Below are positions 1-10,210 of a DNA stretch of 62,341 bases, in pieces. The translations under genes were made by a program, and so were the position numbers. The notes beneath the pieces are model-generated. The model was not told the DNA's origin, did no database searches, and saw only the letters and a program-made list of their open reading frames with translations. Positions within the stretch are counted from its first letter, which is position 1, and each line of letters begins with the position of its first letter. This stretch comes from Magnetococcales bacterium (GTDB taxonomy: Bacteria; Pseudomonadota; Magnetococcia; Magnetococcales; JADFYX01): positions 1 through 62,341 of the forward strand of contig JADFZU010000010.1 of the NCBI GenBank assembly GCA_015232365.1, given 5' to 3'.

Positions 1-720
1 CTAGATGGAGAGGAGCTATCTTTCATAGCTTTTGTCGACGGAAAAAATGTCCTGCCCTTAGCCGGCTCTCAAGACCATAAAGCGGTTGGTGAGGGTGATA
101 CCGGGCCAAATACCGGCGGAATGGGGGCATACTCTCCTACCCCGGTTTTAACGGATGTCCTTCATGAGCAGGTGATAAATGAGGTAATGATTCCCACTGT
201 TGATGCCATGGCTGCAGAAGGTAGAGACTTTAAGGGGGTTCTCTACGCCGGGCTTATGATTAAAGATGGCGTTATGAAGGTGCTGGAGTTTAATGCCCGT
301 TTTGGTGACCCGGAGACCCAGCCTCTGCTTATGCGGATGAAGTCGGATATCATACCTCTGATGGAGGCTTCTGCCTCAGGCTCCCTGGAAGGGGCTACAA
401 TTGAGTGGGATGATCGCACAGCTCTTTGTGTGGTGTTGGCAGCAGGAGGTTATCCTGGTAGTTATGCCAAAGGGATGCCCATTTCCGGGATTGAGGCTGC
501 TGACTCTATGGATGGGGTGGCAGTTTTTCATGCTGGCACCAAAATGGTTGATGCTAAAGTGGTGACAGCAGGGGGCCGGGTGCTGGGGGTTACCGCTTTG
601 GGAGAAGGGGTCAAGGATGCACAGCAACGAGCCTATGCTGCTGTTGATAAAATAAGTTGGGATAAACTTTACTGCCGCCGGGATATTGGCTATAGAGCGA
701 TAGGACGAGATAAAAAATGA
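1..720 (+). CDS. purD: phosphoribosylamine--glycine ligase, 3' part (PurD)
   Basis: PurD joins 5-phosphoribosylamine and glycine using ATP, the second step of purine synthesis. The frame is open from the first base, so the gene is cut by the window edge and only about the last 239 residues are present. Family marks are visible: the ATP-grasp stretch DHKAVGEGDTGPNTGGMGA around residues 27-43 of the fragment and EFNARFGDPETQ further on, which carries metal-binding Glu/Asn residues. The C-terminal lobe is complete to the TGA stop. It overlaps purE by four bases (ATGA), so the two are probably translationally coupled. Identity is secure; the N-terminal half cannot be judged. Confidence 0.96.
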   Translation, partial: LDGEELSFIAFVDGKNVLPLAGSQDHKAVGEGDTGPNTGGMGAYSPTPVLTDVLHEQVINEVMIPTVDAMAAEGRDFKGVLYAGLMIKDGVMKVLEFNARFGDPETQPLLMRMKSDIIPLMEASASGSLEGATIEWDDRTALCVVLAAGGYPGSYAKGMPISGIEAADSMDGVAVFHAGTKMVDAKVVTAGGRVLGVTALGEGVKDAQQRAYAAVDKISWDKLYCRRDIGYRAIGRDKK

Positions 721-1229
721 ACAAGAAACCAGTAGTAGGAATTTTAATGGGGTCGGACTCTGATTGGGATGTTATGGAGGAGGCCGGTAAAGCTTTGCAG
801 GGGTTTGATATCGGTTTTGAGATGATGGTCACATCTGCCCACAGAACCCCGGAGAGAACCCACGAATATACTAAAACCGCCGCAGAGCGTGGTTTAAAAA
901 TTTTAATTGTTGGAGCAGGAGCCGCAGCCCATCTGGCTGGTGTTGTCGCTGCAACCACCCCGCTGCCGGTTATTGGAGTGCCCCTGTCGGCCACCGACCT
1001 CAAGGGTATGGATGCACTGCTGGCAACCGTACAGATGCCGGGGGGGATACCTGTTGCCTGTATGGCTATAGGTAAAGCCGGAGCAAAGAATGCTGCAATC
1101 TATGCCGCCCGTATTCTAGCTCTATCTGACAGTGGTTTGGCCGCCAAGTTGGAAGATTTCCGTATTGAGATGGCGGAGGCGGTTGAGAAAAAAGATCAAG
1201 CACTACAGTTGCGGCTTGCAGATTTATAG
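717..1229 (+). CDS. purE: N5-carboxyaminoimidazole ribonucleotide mutase (PurE)
   Basis: PurE class I moves the carboxyl group of N5-CAIR to give CAIR in purine synthesis, normally after PurK has made N5-CAIR. At 170 residues it has the usual length. The phosphate and base pocket motifs are clear: GSDSDW near residue 12, TSAHRTPE near 40 with the catalytic His, and a Gly/Ala-rich GAGAAAHLAG near 67 where many relatives have GAGGAAHLPG. The ATG lies inside the purD stop region. No purK is seen downstream, where a PilZ-like gene follows 25 bases later. Confidence 0.96.
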   Translation: MNKKPVVGILMGSDSDWDVMEEAGKALQGFDIGFEMMVTSAHRTPERTHEYTKTAAERGLKILIVGAGAAAHLAGVVAATTPLPVIGVPLSATDLKGMDALLATVQMPGGIPVACMAIGKAGAKNAAIYAARILALSDSGLAAKLEDFRIEMAEAVEKKDQALQLRLADL

Positions 1230-1254
1230 GGTTTTGGTGATAGAGGAAGTTTAA

Positions 1255-2103
1255 ATGACAGTTGATCCTATATCAGAATTGTTGGGGTTGGAGAATCTTT
1301 TTCTGGAAGAGGACGTCATCCGTCTGTTGGCTTATGATGCAGTCTATAAAGAGACACAGATCAAGGTGTTCCCAGATGGCAAAGAGCCAATATGCCGGTC
1401 AGTTTTTATCAATGGTGGTCAAGTTGATTGGGCAACCGGAAAAGATATCTCTATATATATTGCCCCATTTCAATTGGAAAAAGATAATGAGCGGCTGAAG
1501 AAGAGTGACCAGGTGATGATTGCTTATGAGCATGAGCACTTTGGTCTGGAGGCCAGGCGGCTAAGGTTTTTAGGCGAAGAGAGGCTTTTTGGCAATATTG
1601 CCTTCCGTCTTAGTATGCCAAAAATTTATCAGGTGGCTGGACGGCGGAAGTTGGTGCGGCATCAGATACCATCCAGTATGCCGTGTAATATTACTGCCGT
1701 TAAAAAACAGCGAACTGGAAATCTTAAAATTGCTGGAAAACTGATAGATATACACTCTGAAGGGTTCTGTTTTGCCTCTTCTGACAAAAATATCACCTAT
1801 GAGAAAGGGGACCAAATCAAGGTGATGATGGATACCCGCCGGGAGCATTTTGGTACTCTGCACATCATTGTAAAAATTCTATCCAAGGCCCAGTACCGTA
1901 GGGTTGAGGGGGCCAGGGAGCCGCAAATATATTATGGTTGTAAAACTCTCTCCGTAAATAACAGCCATCTTCTTGCACTCTATGTTGAAGAGGTCAAGGA
2001 GAAAGAGACCAAGCTCCGTAAGAAGGAGCAGACTTCAGAGTTGCTCAAAGATATGTATGAAAAAATCAAAAAGAAAAAGCGTGACCTTGCCCGCTCTAGT
2101 TAA
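1255..2103 (+). CDS. PilZ-like putative cyclic-di-GMP-binding protein
   Basis: A 282-residue soluble protein without signal peptide or membrane segment. Residues about 1-115 form an unassigned N-terminal domain, which could be YcgR/PilZN-like. The second half resembles a PilZ domain: an RxxxR motif at R131-R135 (RRKLVRHQ), then after about 30 residues DIHSEG at 165-170, which matches the second PilZ motif (D/N)xSxxG only loosely because the Ser is shifted by one. The C-terminus from about 240 is Lys/Glu-rich and probably helical. The ATG has a good AGAGGAAG ribosome site. If functional it would bind c-di-GMP and affect motility or surface behaviour, but the degenerate second motif leaves that open. 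Confidence 0.65.
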   Translation: MTVDPISELLGLENLFLEEDVIRLLAYDAVYKETQIKVFPDGKEPICRSVFINGGQVDWATGKDISIYIAPFQLEKDNERLKKSDQVMIAYEHEHFGLEARRLRFLGEERLFGNIAFRLSMPKIYQVAGRRKLVRHQIPSSMPCNITAVKKQRTGNLKIAGKLIDIHSEGFCFASSDKNITYEKGDQIKVMMDTRREHFGTLHIIVKILSKAQYRRVEGAREPQIYYGCKTLSVNNSHLLALYVEEVKEKETKLRKKEQTSELLKDMYEKIKKKKRDLARSS

Positions 2104-2111
2104 TTTGATCC

Positions 2112-2777
2112 ATGAAAGATATGGCGGCAGGGCAGAATATAAAGTTAGCGGTAGAGGTTCTCTCTAATGGTGGGGTTATTGCCCACCCAACTGAGACGAT
2201 TTTTGGTCTTGGTGCGGCTATAGATAGCCCGGAAGCTCTTCGTAGGTTGTTGTCAATTAAGGGTCGGGACCATAAAAAAGGCTTTATTATTCTGATTCCC
2301 AGCCGGGAAATGCTCTCAAAAATTGTTCAGCCGGATAGTCTGCTTCAGCCTGTAACCCAGGCTCTTATGGACCGTTTCTGGCCCGGCCCATTGACTCTGG
2401 TTTTGCCGGCACTAACCAATATTTCGCCCCAGTTGACAGGTGGTAGTGGGTATATTGCCCTGCGCCACTCCTCTTCAACACTGGTTGCAGAGTTGCTAGA
2501 AGCTTTGGGGGGAGCTATTGTCTCAACCAGTGCCAACCGGAGTGGTGGTCCGGCTCTTTTAGATAGGCAGCAGGTTATCAAGGAGTTTGGTTCAGAGTTG
2601 GGCTGCGTGGTCTCAGGCCCCTCTCTCCGCTCGCCTTTGCCTTCGACAGTGTTAAAGGTAACGCCTCAAGGCTCGGTGGAGTTGCTTCGCTCTGGAGCGG
2701 TTGCATCAACCTCTATTCAAGAGGTTTTACAGGTGTTTGATGCTTCTCTGGTGGTTGCTGCTCCTGATGGGAGCTAA
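2112..2777 (+). CDS. tsaC: L-threonylcarbamoyladenylate synthase (TsaC/Sua5/YrdC family)
   Basis: Enzymes of this family make threonylcarbamoyl-AMP from threonine, bicarbonate and ATP for the t6A37 modification of ANN-decoding tRNAs. The 221 residues carry the YrdC signatures HPTETIFGLGA (about 26-36), SIKGRDHKKG with the ATP-binding Lys/Arg (about 48-57) and STSANRSGGP (about 139-148). It is longer than E. coli TsaC and lacks the extra C-terminal Sua5 domain. The start is uncertain: ATG 2112 and ATG 2121 are both in frame and neither has a strong ribosome site. Its end overlaps the convergent fxsA by 65 bases. Another gene acting on the same tRNA base, tcdA, is at 52163. Confidence 0.9.
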   Translation: MKDMAAGQNIKLAVEVLSNGGVIAHPTETIFGLGAAIDSPEALRRLLSIKGRDHKKGFIILIPSREMLSKIVQPDSLLQPVTQALMDRFWPGPLTLVLPALTNISPQLTGGSGYIALRHSSSTLVAELLEALGGAIVSTSANRSGGPALLDRQQVIKEFGSELGCVVSGPSLRSPLPSTVLKVTPQGSVELLRSGAVASTSIQEVLQVFDASLVVAAPDGS

Positions 2778-3213
2778 ACTCTCCTTCAATGGTGCTGGTA
2801 CTGTTTGGATCAGAGTTTGAGTGATGGCTGTAGAACTTTTGGTTGCTGTTTTGCAGATGGGCGGCAAACAGTGAGATAATTTTTTTTCTCAGCATGGCTC
2901 TGGTTAGGGGAAAAGCCAGGAGAAAACCCAGCCCGTCGGTAAAAAATCCGGGGGTGACGAGTAGAACACCAGCGAGCAAAAGCATTGCTCCATCAGCTAA
3001 CTCCTTGCCTGGAGTCTCATGATTGTTTAATCTCTCTTGCAGGGAATTGAGGGTTTTGATCCCTTCGCTACGGACAAGTGTTGCTCCAACAACAGCGGTA
3101 AAGACGATAGTTAACAGGGTAGGAAGCAGTCCTATCTGCTCCCCAACCTGTATAAGTAGATAAATTTCAATTATTGGGATGATAATAAACAGAGAGAGTA
3201 GAGTGCGTAACAT
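2713..3213 (-). CDS. fxsA: FxsA family membrane protein
   Basis: A 166-residue inner-membrane protein of the FxsA family, known from E. coli for relieving F-exclusion of phage T7; its normal cellular role is not established. The sequence shows an N-terminal segment MLRTLLSLFIIIPIIEIYLL, a second hydrophobic stretch at about 28-48, and the family-typical LLLAGVLLVTPGFFTDGLG at about 79-97 followed by another membrane segment. The last 50 residues are polar, rich in Ser, Gln and His, and look disordered. It is convergent with and overlaps the end of tsaC. Confidence 0.88.
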   Translation of the reverse strand: MLRTLLSLFIIIPIIEIYLLIQVGEQIGLLPTLLTIVFTAVVGATLVRSEGIKTLNSLQERLNNHETPGKELADGAMLLLAGVLLVTPGFFTDGLGFLLAFPLTRAMLRKKIISLFAAHLQNSNQKFYSHHSNSDPNSTSTIEGEFSSHQEQQPPEKHQTPVKPLE

Positions 3214-3382
3214 TGGCTATTTTGTTCCTTAAAATCAAAGTAGTTTAGGTTTAAGATCCTGGGCTGATTTTCTGACGATCTAAAATTAATATAGTATGTC
3301 ACTCTATGGAATCTTGAAATGGTAAAGGAAATATGGTAGTTATTTTCCGTTCCGATGGTAGTGAATATTAGGGATTGTTTAT

Positions 3383-3396
3383 ATAGTAGCTACTAT
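3383..3396. promoter_or_regulatory. 14-bp perfect palindrome in the atp operon leader
   Basis: ATAGTAGCTACTAT is its own reverse complement and lies 44 bases before the atpH start, in a 226-base AT-rich gap between the divergent fxsA and atpH genes that must hold the atp promoter. No convincing -35/-10 pair was found beside it. It could be an operator or part of an mRNA leader; function is not known. Confidence 0.3.
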
Positions 3397-3439
3397 TATT
3401 GTGAAATTGTATTGAACTTTTGGTGAAGGGTTACCGGTC

Positions 3440-3976
3440 GTGCAAGATAGTACAATAGCAAAACGATACGCATCTGCCCTGGCTGATCTTGCCGAAGAGG
3501 GCAAGAATCTTGAAAAGGTTAGTGAAGATCTCTCCCGCTTCATAGATCTGATCGAAGTAACTCCAGGCCTTAACGCTCTATTAACCAGTCCGGCTACACC
3601 CCAGGCGACCCAGCATAAAGTGGTCGACGCGTTTATTGATGGCGGAGCTGAGCAGGTTACAGGCAATTTTCTTCGTGTGCTGATTACAAAACGGCGTTTA
3701 GGTGCAATCACAGATATTGTCACATCATATAAACGTAACGTTGAAGAGCGTAGTGGCCGTATTACAGTCTACGTTACCTCCGCAGCACCGTTGGTCAAAA
3801 AACATGAAGATAGTTTGGTTGCCTCACTATCAGACATGACAGGAAAAAAAGTACAGTTGGATGTATCCACAGATACTACCCTCCTGGGTGGTGTGGTGCT
3901 AAGGGTTGGCAGTGTAATGATGGACTATTCATTACGTGGTCAGTTAAATCGGTTGAAATCACAGATGAGAGGATAG
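3440..3976 (+). CDS. atpH: F1 ATP synthase subunit delta
   Basis: The delta subunit (OSCP homologue) links the alpha3beta3 head to the peripheral stalk of Fo. The 178 residues match the family: N-terminal helical bundle beginning AKRYASALADLAEE and the C-terminal LLGGVVLRVGSVMMDYSLRG where the family is best conserved. The start is GTG at 3440, preceded by GAAGGG nine bases upstream. It is the first gene of an F1-only operon in the order delta, alpha, gamma, beta, epsilon. The Fo genes (a, c, b) are not in the window, as in Alphaproteobacteria where the two sectors are encoded apart. Confidence 0.94.
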   Translation: MQDSTIAKRYASALADLAEEGKNLEKVSEDLSRFIDLIEVTPGLNALLTSPATPQATQHKVVDAFIDGGAEQVTGNFLRVLITKRRLGAITDIVTSYKRNVEERSGRITVYVTSAAPLVKKHEDSLVASLSDMTGKKVQLDVSTDTTLLGGVVLRVGSVMMDYSLRGQLNRLKSQMRG

Positions 3977-3982
3977 AAGTCG

Positions 3983-5575
3983 ATGCAAATTAGCGTCGCA
4001 GAGATTAGCGATATCATCAAAAAACAGATTTCAGACTACGGTAAAGAGGCTGAAATATCTGAGGTGGGTCAGGTTATCGTCATTGGTGACGGTGTGGCTC
4101 GTGTTCACGGTCTTGATAAGGTTATGGCTGGAGAGCTCGTCGAGTTTGACGATGGAACCCAGGGTATGGCTTTGAACCTTGAGGAGGATAACGTCGGTGT
4201 TGTTATTTTCGGCAGCGATGTTGGTATCAAGGAAGGCTCCATAGTAAAACGGACAGGTCGCATTGTTGACGTCCCTATTGGTAAAGGTCTGCTGGGCCGT
4301 GTAGTTGATGGTTTAGGCAATCCAATCGACGGCAAGGGACCAATTGATTCCGACCAGCGTGGTTTGGTGGAAGTGGTGGCACCGGGTATTATTCCCCGGC
4401 AGTCGGTCCATGAGCCTCTCTATACCGGTTTGAAAGCCTTGGACGCTCTGGTCCCAATTGGTCGTGGTCAGCGTGAATTGATCATTGGTGATCGACAGAC
4501 AGGTAAGTCTGCGGTTGCTATTGATGCCATTCTCAACCAGAAGCGAACCTTTGACACCGACTCTCCAGTGCACTGCGTCTATGTCGCTATCGGTCAGAAG
4601 CGTTCAACGGTGGCCCAGGTGGTTAAAGTTCTTGAAGACGGCGGAGCCATGGAGTACACCACTGTTGTGGCTGCTACTGCTTCTGATCCAGCACCGTTGC
4701 AGTTTTTAGCCCCTTATACCGGTTGTGCTATTGGTGAGTATTATCGTGATAACGGTATGCACGCTTTGATCGTCTATGATGATCTCTCCAAACAGGCCGT
4801 AGCCTATCGGCAGATGTCGCTTATTCTCCGCCGTCCTCCTGGACGTGAAGCCTATCCAGGCGATGTTTTCTATCTCCATTCACGCCTATTGGAGCGTGCA
4901 GCCAAGCTCAACAAAGAGAATGGCGGTGGTTCGCTAACCGCTCTACCTATCGTTGAGACTCAAGGCGGTGACGTTTCTGCATATATCCCAACCAACGTGA
5001 TCTCTATCACTGATGGTCAGATATTCCTGGAGGCCGATCTGTTCTTCTCCGGTATGCGTCCGGCTATTTCAGTTGGTCTATCGGTTTCACGGGTTGGTGG
5101 CTCAGCTCAAGTTAAAGCGACAAAACAGGTTGCTGGTACTCTACGTCTTGATCTGGCTCAGTTTCGTGAGATGGCGGCATTTGCTCAGTTTGGCTCCGAC
5201 CTTGATGAGACAACCCGCAAACTTCTTCACCGTGGTGAACGGCTTATGGAGCTGCTAAAACAGCCCCAGTATAAACCTCTCTCCATGGAAGAGCAGGCTG
5301 CGGTTCTCTTTGCTGGCACCAAAGGTCTTCTTGATAATGTAGCGGTAAAAAAAGTCTCCGCCGCTGAGTCAGGTATAGTTGATGAGATGCGCAGTCAGAA
5401 TAAGGATATACTCGAGACTATCGCAAAAGATAAAAAATTGACCGATGCGACTGAGGCAAAGTTGATGGCTGCTTTGAAAAAAATTATTGTCAAGTATGAA
5501 GATGTAGAAGATTCTAGTGCCCCCATGTCTGCCCATGAAGCTGAAATGGCAGAAAACTTGATGCATACATCATAG
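3983..5575 (+). CDS. atpA: F1 ATP synthase subunit alpha
   Basis: The alpha subunit forms the non-catalytic nucleotide sites of the F1 hexamer. Walker A GDRQTGKS is at residues 169-176. The segments [31 protein letters not shown] and [14 protein letters not shown] with the arginine finger (VSRVGG) are intact. At 530 residues it is some 20 longer than most relatives, with the extra length in the C-terminal helical part (about 440-530). It starts six bases after atpH and is followed by atpG 18 bases later. Confidence 0.97.
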   Translation: MQISVAEISDIIKKQISDYGKEAEISEVGQVIVIGDGVARVHGLDKVMAGELVEFDDGTQGMALNLEEDNVGVVIFGSDVGIKEGSIVKRTGRIVDVPIGKGLLGRVVDGLGNPIDGKGPIDSDQRGLVEVVAPGIIPRQSVHEPLYTGLKALDALVPIGRGQRELIIGDRQTGKSAVAIDAILNQKRTFDTDSPVHCVYVAIGQKRSTVAQVVKVLEDGGAMEYTTVVAATASDPAPLQFLAPYTGCAIGEYYRDNGMHALIVYDDLSKQAVAYRQMSLILRRPPGREAYPGDVFYLHSRLLERAAKLNKENGGGSLTALPIVETQGGDVSAYIPTNVISITDGQIFLEADLFFSGMRPAISVGLSVSRVGGSAQVKATKQVAGTLRLDLAQFREMAAFAQFGSDLDETTRKLLHRGERLMELLKQPQYKPLSMEEQAAVLFAGTKGLLDNVAVKKVSAAESGIVDEMRSQNKDILETIAKDKKLTDATEAKLMAALKKIIVKYEDVEDSSAPMSAHEAEMAENLMHTS

Positions 5576-5593
5576 TAATGGGAGCTTCGGCTA

Positions 5594-7952
<2,359 letters not shown>

Positions 7953-7964
7953 ACAGGAGATATG

Positions 7965-8375
7965 ATGTCTGCAAGTTATCGACTGAATGTCATAACACCA
8001 GAGCGGCAGTTGTTGGATCAAGAGGTTGATTTTATCACTGCTCCTGGGGCCGATGGTTGTTTTGGCGTTCTACCTGGTCATGCACCGCTTGTTACGCTTC
8101 TAAACCCAGGGGAGCTAGCTGTTGGTTGGGGTGAAAAGCCGAATAGATATGCTATTAGCGGTGGTTATGCTGAGGTTCAGCCAGAACGGGTGACTATTCT
8201 GGTAGAGCGGGCGGTAGCCAAGGCAGATATTGATTTAAAAGTGACTCAAGCAGAGCTTGAAGAAGCCGAAATAGAGCAGGCAAAGTTGGTTCCAAACGAC
8301 CCGGCTTGGAATCTATGGGAAAAGCGTCGTAGTTATGCAAATGCTTGTTTGGAGGTTTACCGCAAAAAGGAGTAG
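7965..8375 (+). CDS. atpC: F1 ATP synthase subunit epsilon
   Basis: Epsilon sits at the base of the rotor and can inhibit ATP hydrolysis. The protein has the N-terminal beta-sandwich of the family (LNVITPERQLL, APGADGCFGVLPGHAPLVT) and a helical C-terminal part. Two ATGs stand side by side at 7962 and 7965; AGGAG at 7955-7959 gives five bases to the second, so I choose 7965 (136 residues). It closes the F1 operon and is followed by a hairpin terminator. Confidence 0.94.
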   Translation: MSASYRLNVITPERQLLDQEVDFITAPGADGCFGVLPGHAPLVTLLNPGELAVGWGEKPNRYAISGGYAEVQPERVTILVERAVAKADIDLKVTQAELEEAEIEQAKLVPNDPAWNLWEKRRSYANACLEVYRKKE

Positions 8376-8409
8376 TTGGAGATGGTTTTGCGGATTTAAT
8401 AATGAATTG

Positions 8410-8449
8410 AAAGGGCTGGGTACACAATTTGTGTCCAGTCCTTTTTTTA
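8410..8449 (+). terminator. Rho-independent terminator of the atp operon
   Basis: A GC-containing inverted repeat (AAAGGGCTGG...CACA / TGTG.CCAGTCCTTT, with small mismatches) is directly followed by a run of seven T. It lies 35 bases after the atpC stop and is the clearest intrinsic terminator in the window. Confidence 0.8.
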
Positions 8450-8467
8450 TATAATCACGGGATGGGT

Positions 8468-8484
8468 TTGGGGCAAAGCCCCAA
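8468..8484. repeat. Short GC-rich hairpin (TTGGGGC-AAA-GCCCCAA)
   Basis: A perfect 7-bp stem with a 3-base loop, preceded by GATGGGT. A similar 'GGGATGGGT' plus G-run/C-run palindrome occurs after glmU (10113-10175). It looks like a small dispersed intergenic palindrome. The 8376-8691 gap (316 bases) contains the atp terminator, this hairpin and the MITE-like element, and no gene. Confidence 0.5.
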
Positions 8485-8509
8485 GAGAATAGTAGCGGAA
8501 CCAGAAACC

Positions 8510-8666
8510 TAGATTGGCAGTTGTTTGTACATCACTGGCAAAACCTCTTGATTCACTGGCAAACCAGAAAAAAGTCATATCACCAACAAGGTGATTTAGA
8601 TTTTTCCTGATTTACCTGATAAACAAATATGTTGCACCATTAATGCACGGCTAACTGCCGAATCTA
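8510..8666. repeat. MITE-like element with terminal inverted repeats
   Basis: TAGATT-GGCAGTT at 8510-8522 is the reverse complement, apart from one extra base, of AACTGCCGAATCTA at 8653-8666. The 157 bases between the ends encode nothing. Related pieces occur at 37459-37522 (both ends, internally deleted) and 51344-51408 (left part only). Shared words include GATTCACCTGGCAAACCA and CCATTAATGCA. The internal ATCACC-AACAA-GGTGAT (8579-8595) can form a small hairpin. This structure fits a non-autonomous mobile element; no transposase is in the window. Confidence 0.6.
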
Positions 8667-8691
8667 TGACAAATAGTCAGGGTGATTATCC

Positions 8692-10068
8692 ATGAATCCA
8701 TTAGCTGTTATAATATTAGCTGCCGGTCAAGGCACCAGGATGCGTTCCAATCTGCCAAAAGTTCTGCATCAACTTGCAGGCTGGCCGCTGTTGCAACATG
8801 TCCTTGAAGCGGTCTATCCACTTAACCCAGAACATGTTGTCGTTGTAACAGGTCATAAGGCGGAGTTGGTTGAGTCTGCTTTGGCATCATCTACAGCAAC
8901 CTGGGTGCGTCAGGATGAGCAGAATGGAACCGGACATGCTGTGCAGTGTGCTCTTCCTGCTCTTGAAGGTTTTGCTGGTGATATTCTAATCCTCAGTGGT
9001 GACACCCCTTTAGTTGAATCTCAAACCCTGGAAAAATTTATCGGCCACCACCGCCGGGAGCATCGAGAGTTGTCGGTATTGAGCATGACCATTGATAATC
9101 CAACCGGCTATGGGCGAGTGATCCGTGATTCGTATGACGGGCTGTTGGAGATTGTCGAAGAGAAGGATGCTGACGCCCAAACCAGAACGATTACCGAGGT
9201 CAATTCCGGTATCTATTGTGCAGCAACAAAAAATTTAAAACAGTGGCTTGAAAGTGTTAATAATAACAATGCTCAAGGGGAGTATTACCTCCCTGATATC
9301 ATACCAATGGCGGTAGCTGCGGGATCTGGCGGTGTATACCACCACACTGACTCATTATCCCTTGCTGGGGTGAATAACCGACAGCAGTTATCTCAGTTGG
9401 AGAAGGTTTTTCGTGATCGCAAGGTAGAGCAGCTTATGGAGACCGGGGTAACTTTTATTGATCCTGACTCTTGCTGGCTGGCCCCTGATGTTCAGGTTGC
9501 CCAGGATGTTATAATCTTCCCAAATGTGGTTCTTGGGGTTGGGGTGGTAATAGAGGAGGGGTGTAGAGTCGGCCCATTTTGTGAAATCATCCAGAGTAAA
9601 CTCGGCCCAGGAACGGTAGTCAGGCCATTTAGCCATCTAGATGGTGCAGAGAGCAGAGGTCCAAACGAAATCGGCCCTTATGCCAGGCTGCGTCCTGGTT
9701 CAGTCCTGGAGCCGAGAGCAAAAGTCGGCAATTTTTGTGAGCTGAAAAAGGCTCATATAGGTGCAGGTTCAAAAGTCAACCATCTCTCATATGTTGGTGA
9801 TACGGAGATGGGCAGTAACGTTAATGTTGGTGCTGGTACCATCACCTGCAACTATGATGGAGCCAACAAACATAAAACCACAATTGGTGATGGAGTTTTT
9901 ATCGGTTCCGGGACTCAGTTGGTTGCTCCAGTCACTTTGGAGGAGGGTGTAGTTATTGGTGCTGGTTCAACCATAACCAAAAATGTTCCAGCCAAGGCTC
10001 TGGCAGTAACAAGGGTAAAGCCAACATATGTCAATGGCTGGGTTAGACCGGTAAAAATTATAAAATAA
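8692..10068 (+). CDS. glmU: Bifunctional GlmU: N-acetylglucosamine-1-P uridyltransferase / glucosamine-1-P acetyltransferase
   Basis: GlmU acetylates glucosamine-1-phosphate and then couples it to UTP, giving UDP-GlcNAc for peptidoglycan and lipopolysaccharide. The N-terminal uridyltransferase has the nucleotide motif LAAGQGTRMRSNLPKVLH at about residues 9-26 and ILSGDTPLV near 102. The C-terminal half is a left-handed beta helix with hexapeptide repeats and the acetyltransferase motif NHLSYVGDTEMGSNVNVGAG. At 458 residues it is full length. glmS, the enzyme that starts the same pathway, follows downstream in the same direction. Confidence 0.96.
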   Translation: MNPLAVIILAAGQGTRMRSNLPKVLHQLAGWPLLQHVLEAVYPLNPEHVVVVTGHKAELVESALASSTATWVRQDEQNGTGHAVQCALPALEGFAGDILILSGDTPLVESQTLEKFIGHHRREHRELSVLSMTIDNPTGYGRVIRDSYDGLLEIVEEKDADAQTRTITEVNSGIYCAATKNLKQWLESVNNNNAQGEYYLPDIIPMAVAAGSGGVYHHTDSLSLAGVNNRQQLSQLEKVFRDRKVEQLMETGVTFIDPDSCWLAPDVQVAQDVIIFPNVVLGVGVVIEEGCRVGPFCEIIQSKLGPGTVVRPFSHLDGAESRGPNEIGPYARLRPGSVLEPRAKVGNFCELKKAHIGAGSKVNHLSYVGDTEMGSNVNVGAGTITCNYDGANKHKTTIGDGVFIGSGTQLVAPVTLEEGVVIGAGSTITKNVPAKALAVTRVKPTYVNGWVRPVKIIK

Positions 10069-10112
10069 ATTAAAAAACTTCTTCATCAAACCCCCATAGG
10101 AGTTTTTTGATT

Positions 10113-10175
10113 TATGGGATGGGTCTGTGAAGGGGGTGTGCCCCTTCCCAGCAGGTTTTGGTGCAGCACCCCAAT
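10113..10175. repeat. Intergenic GC-rich palindromic repeat after glmU
   Basis: TATGGGATGGGTCTG leads into G-run/C-run inverted words (GGGGGTGTGCCCC and GGTGCAGCACC). The opening resembles that of the hairpin at 8459-8484. It fills the gap between glmU and glmS and could act as an mRNA processing or termination structure. CCCATA (10093) can also pair with TATGGG (10113). Confidence 0.4.
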
Positions 10176-10210
10176 ATTTGTGGATAATTTAAAAATGGAA
10201 CAGCAATAAA

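Noticed and set aside
8376-8691. Sigma-54 promoter before glmU (TTGCACCATTAATGCA at 8632-8647)
   Set aside because: The -24 GG is TG; the same words recur in the repeat copy at 37485-37501, so it is part of the mobile element.
10081-10120. Intrinsic terminator after glmU
   Set aside because: CCCATA/TATGGG and AAAAAACT/AGTTTTTT can pair, but the stems are short or AT-only and not directly followed by a T-run.
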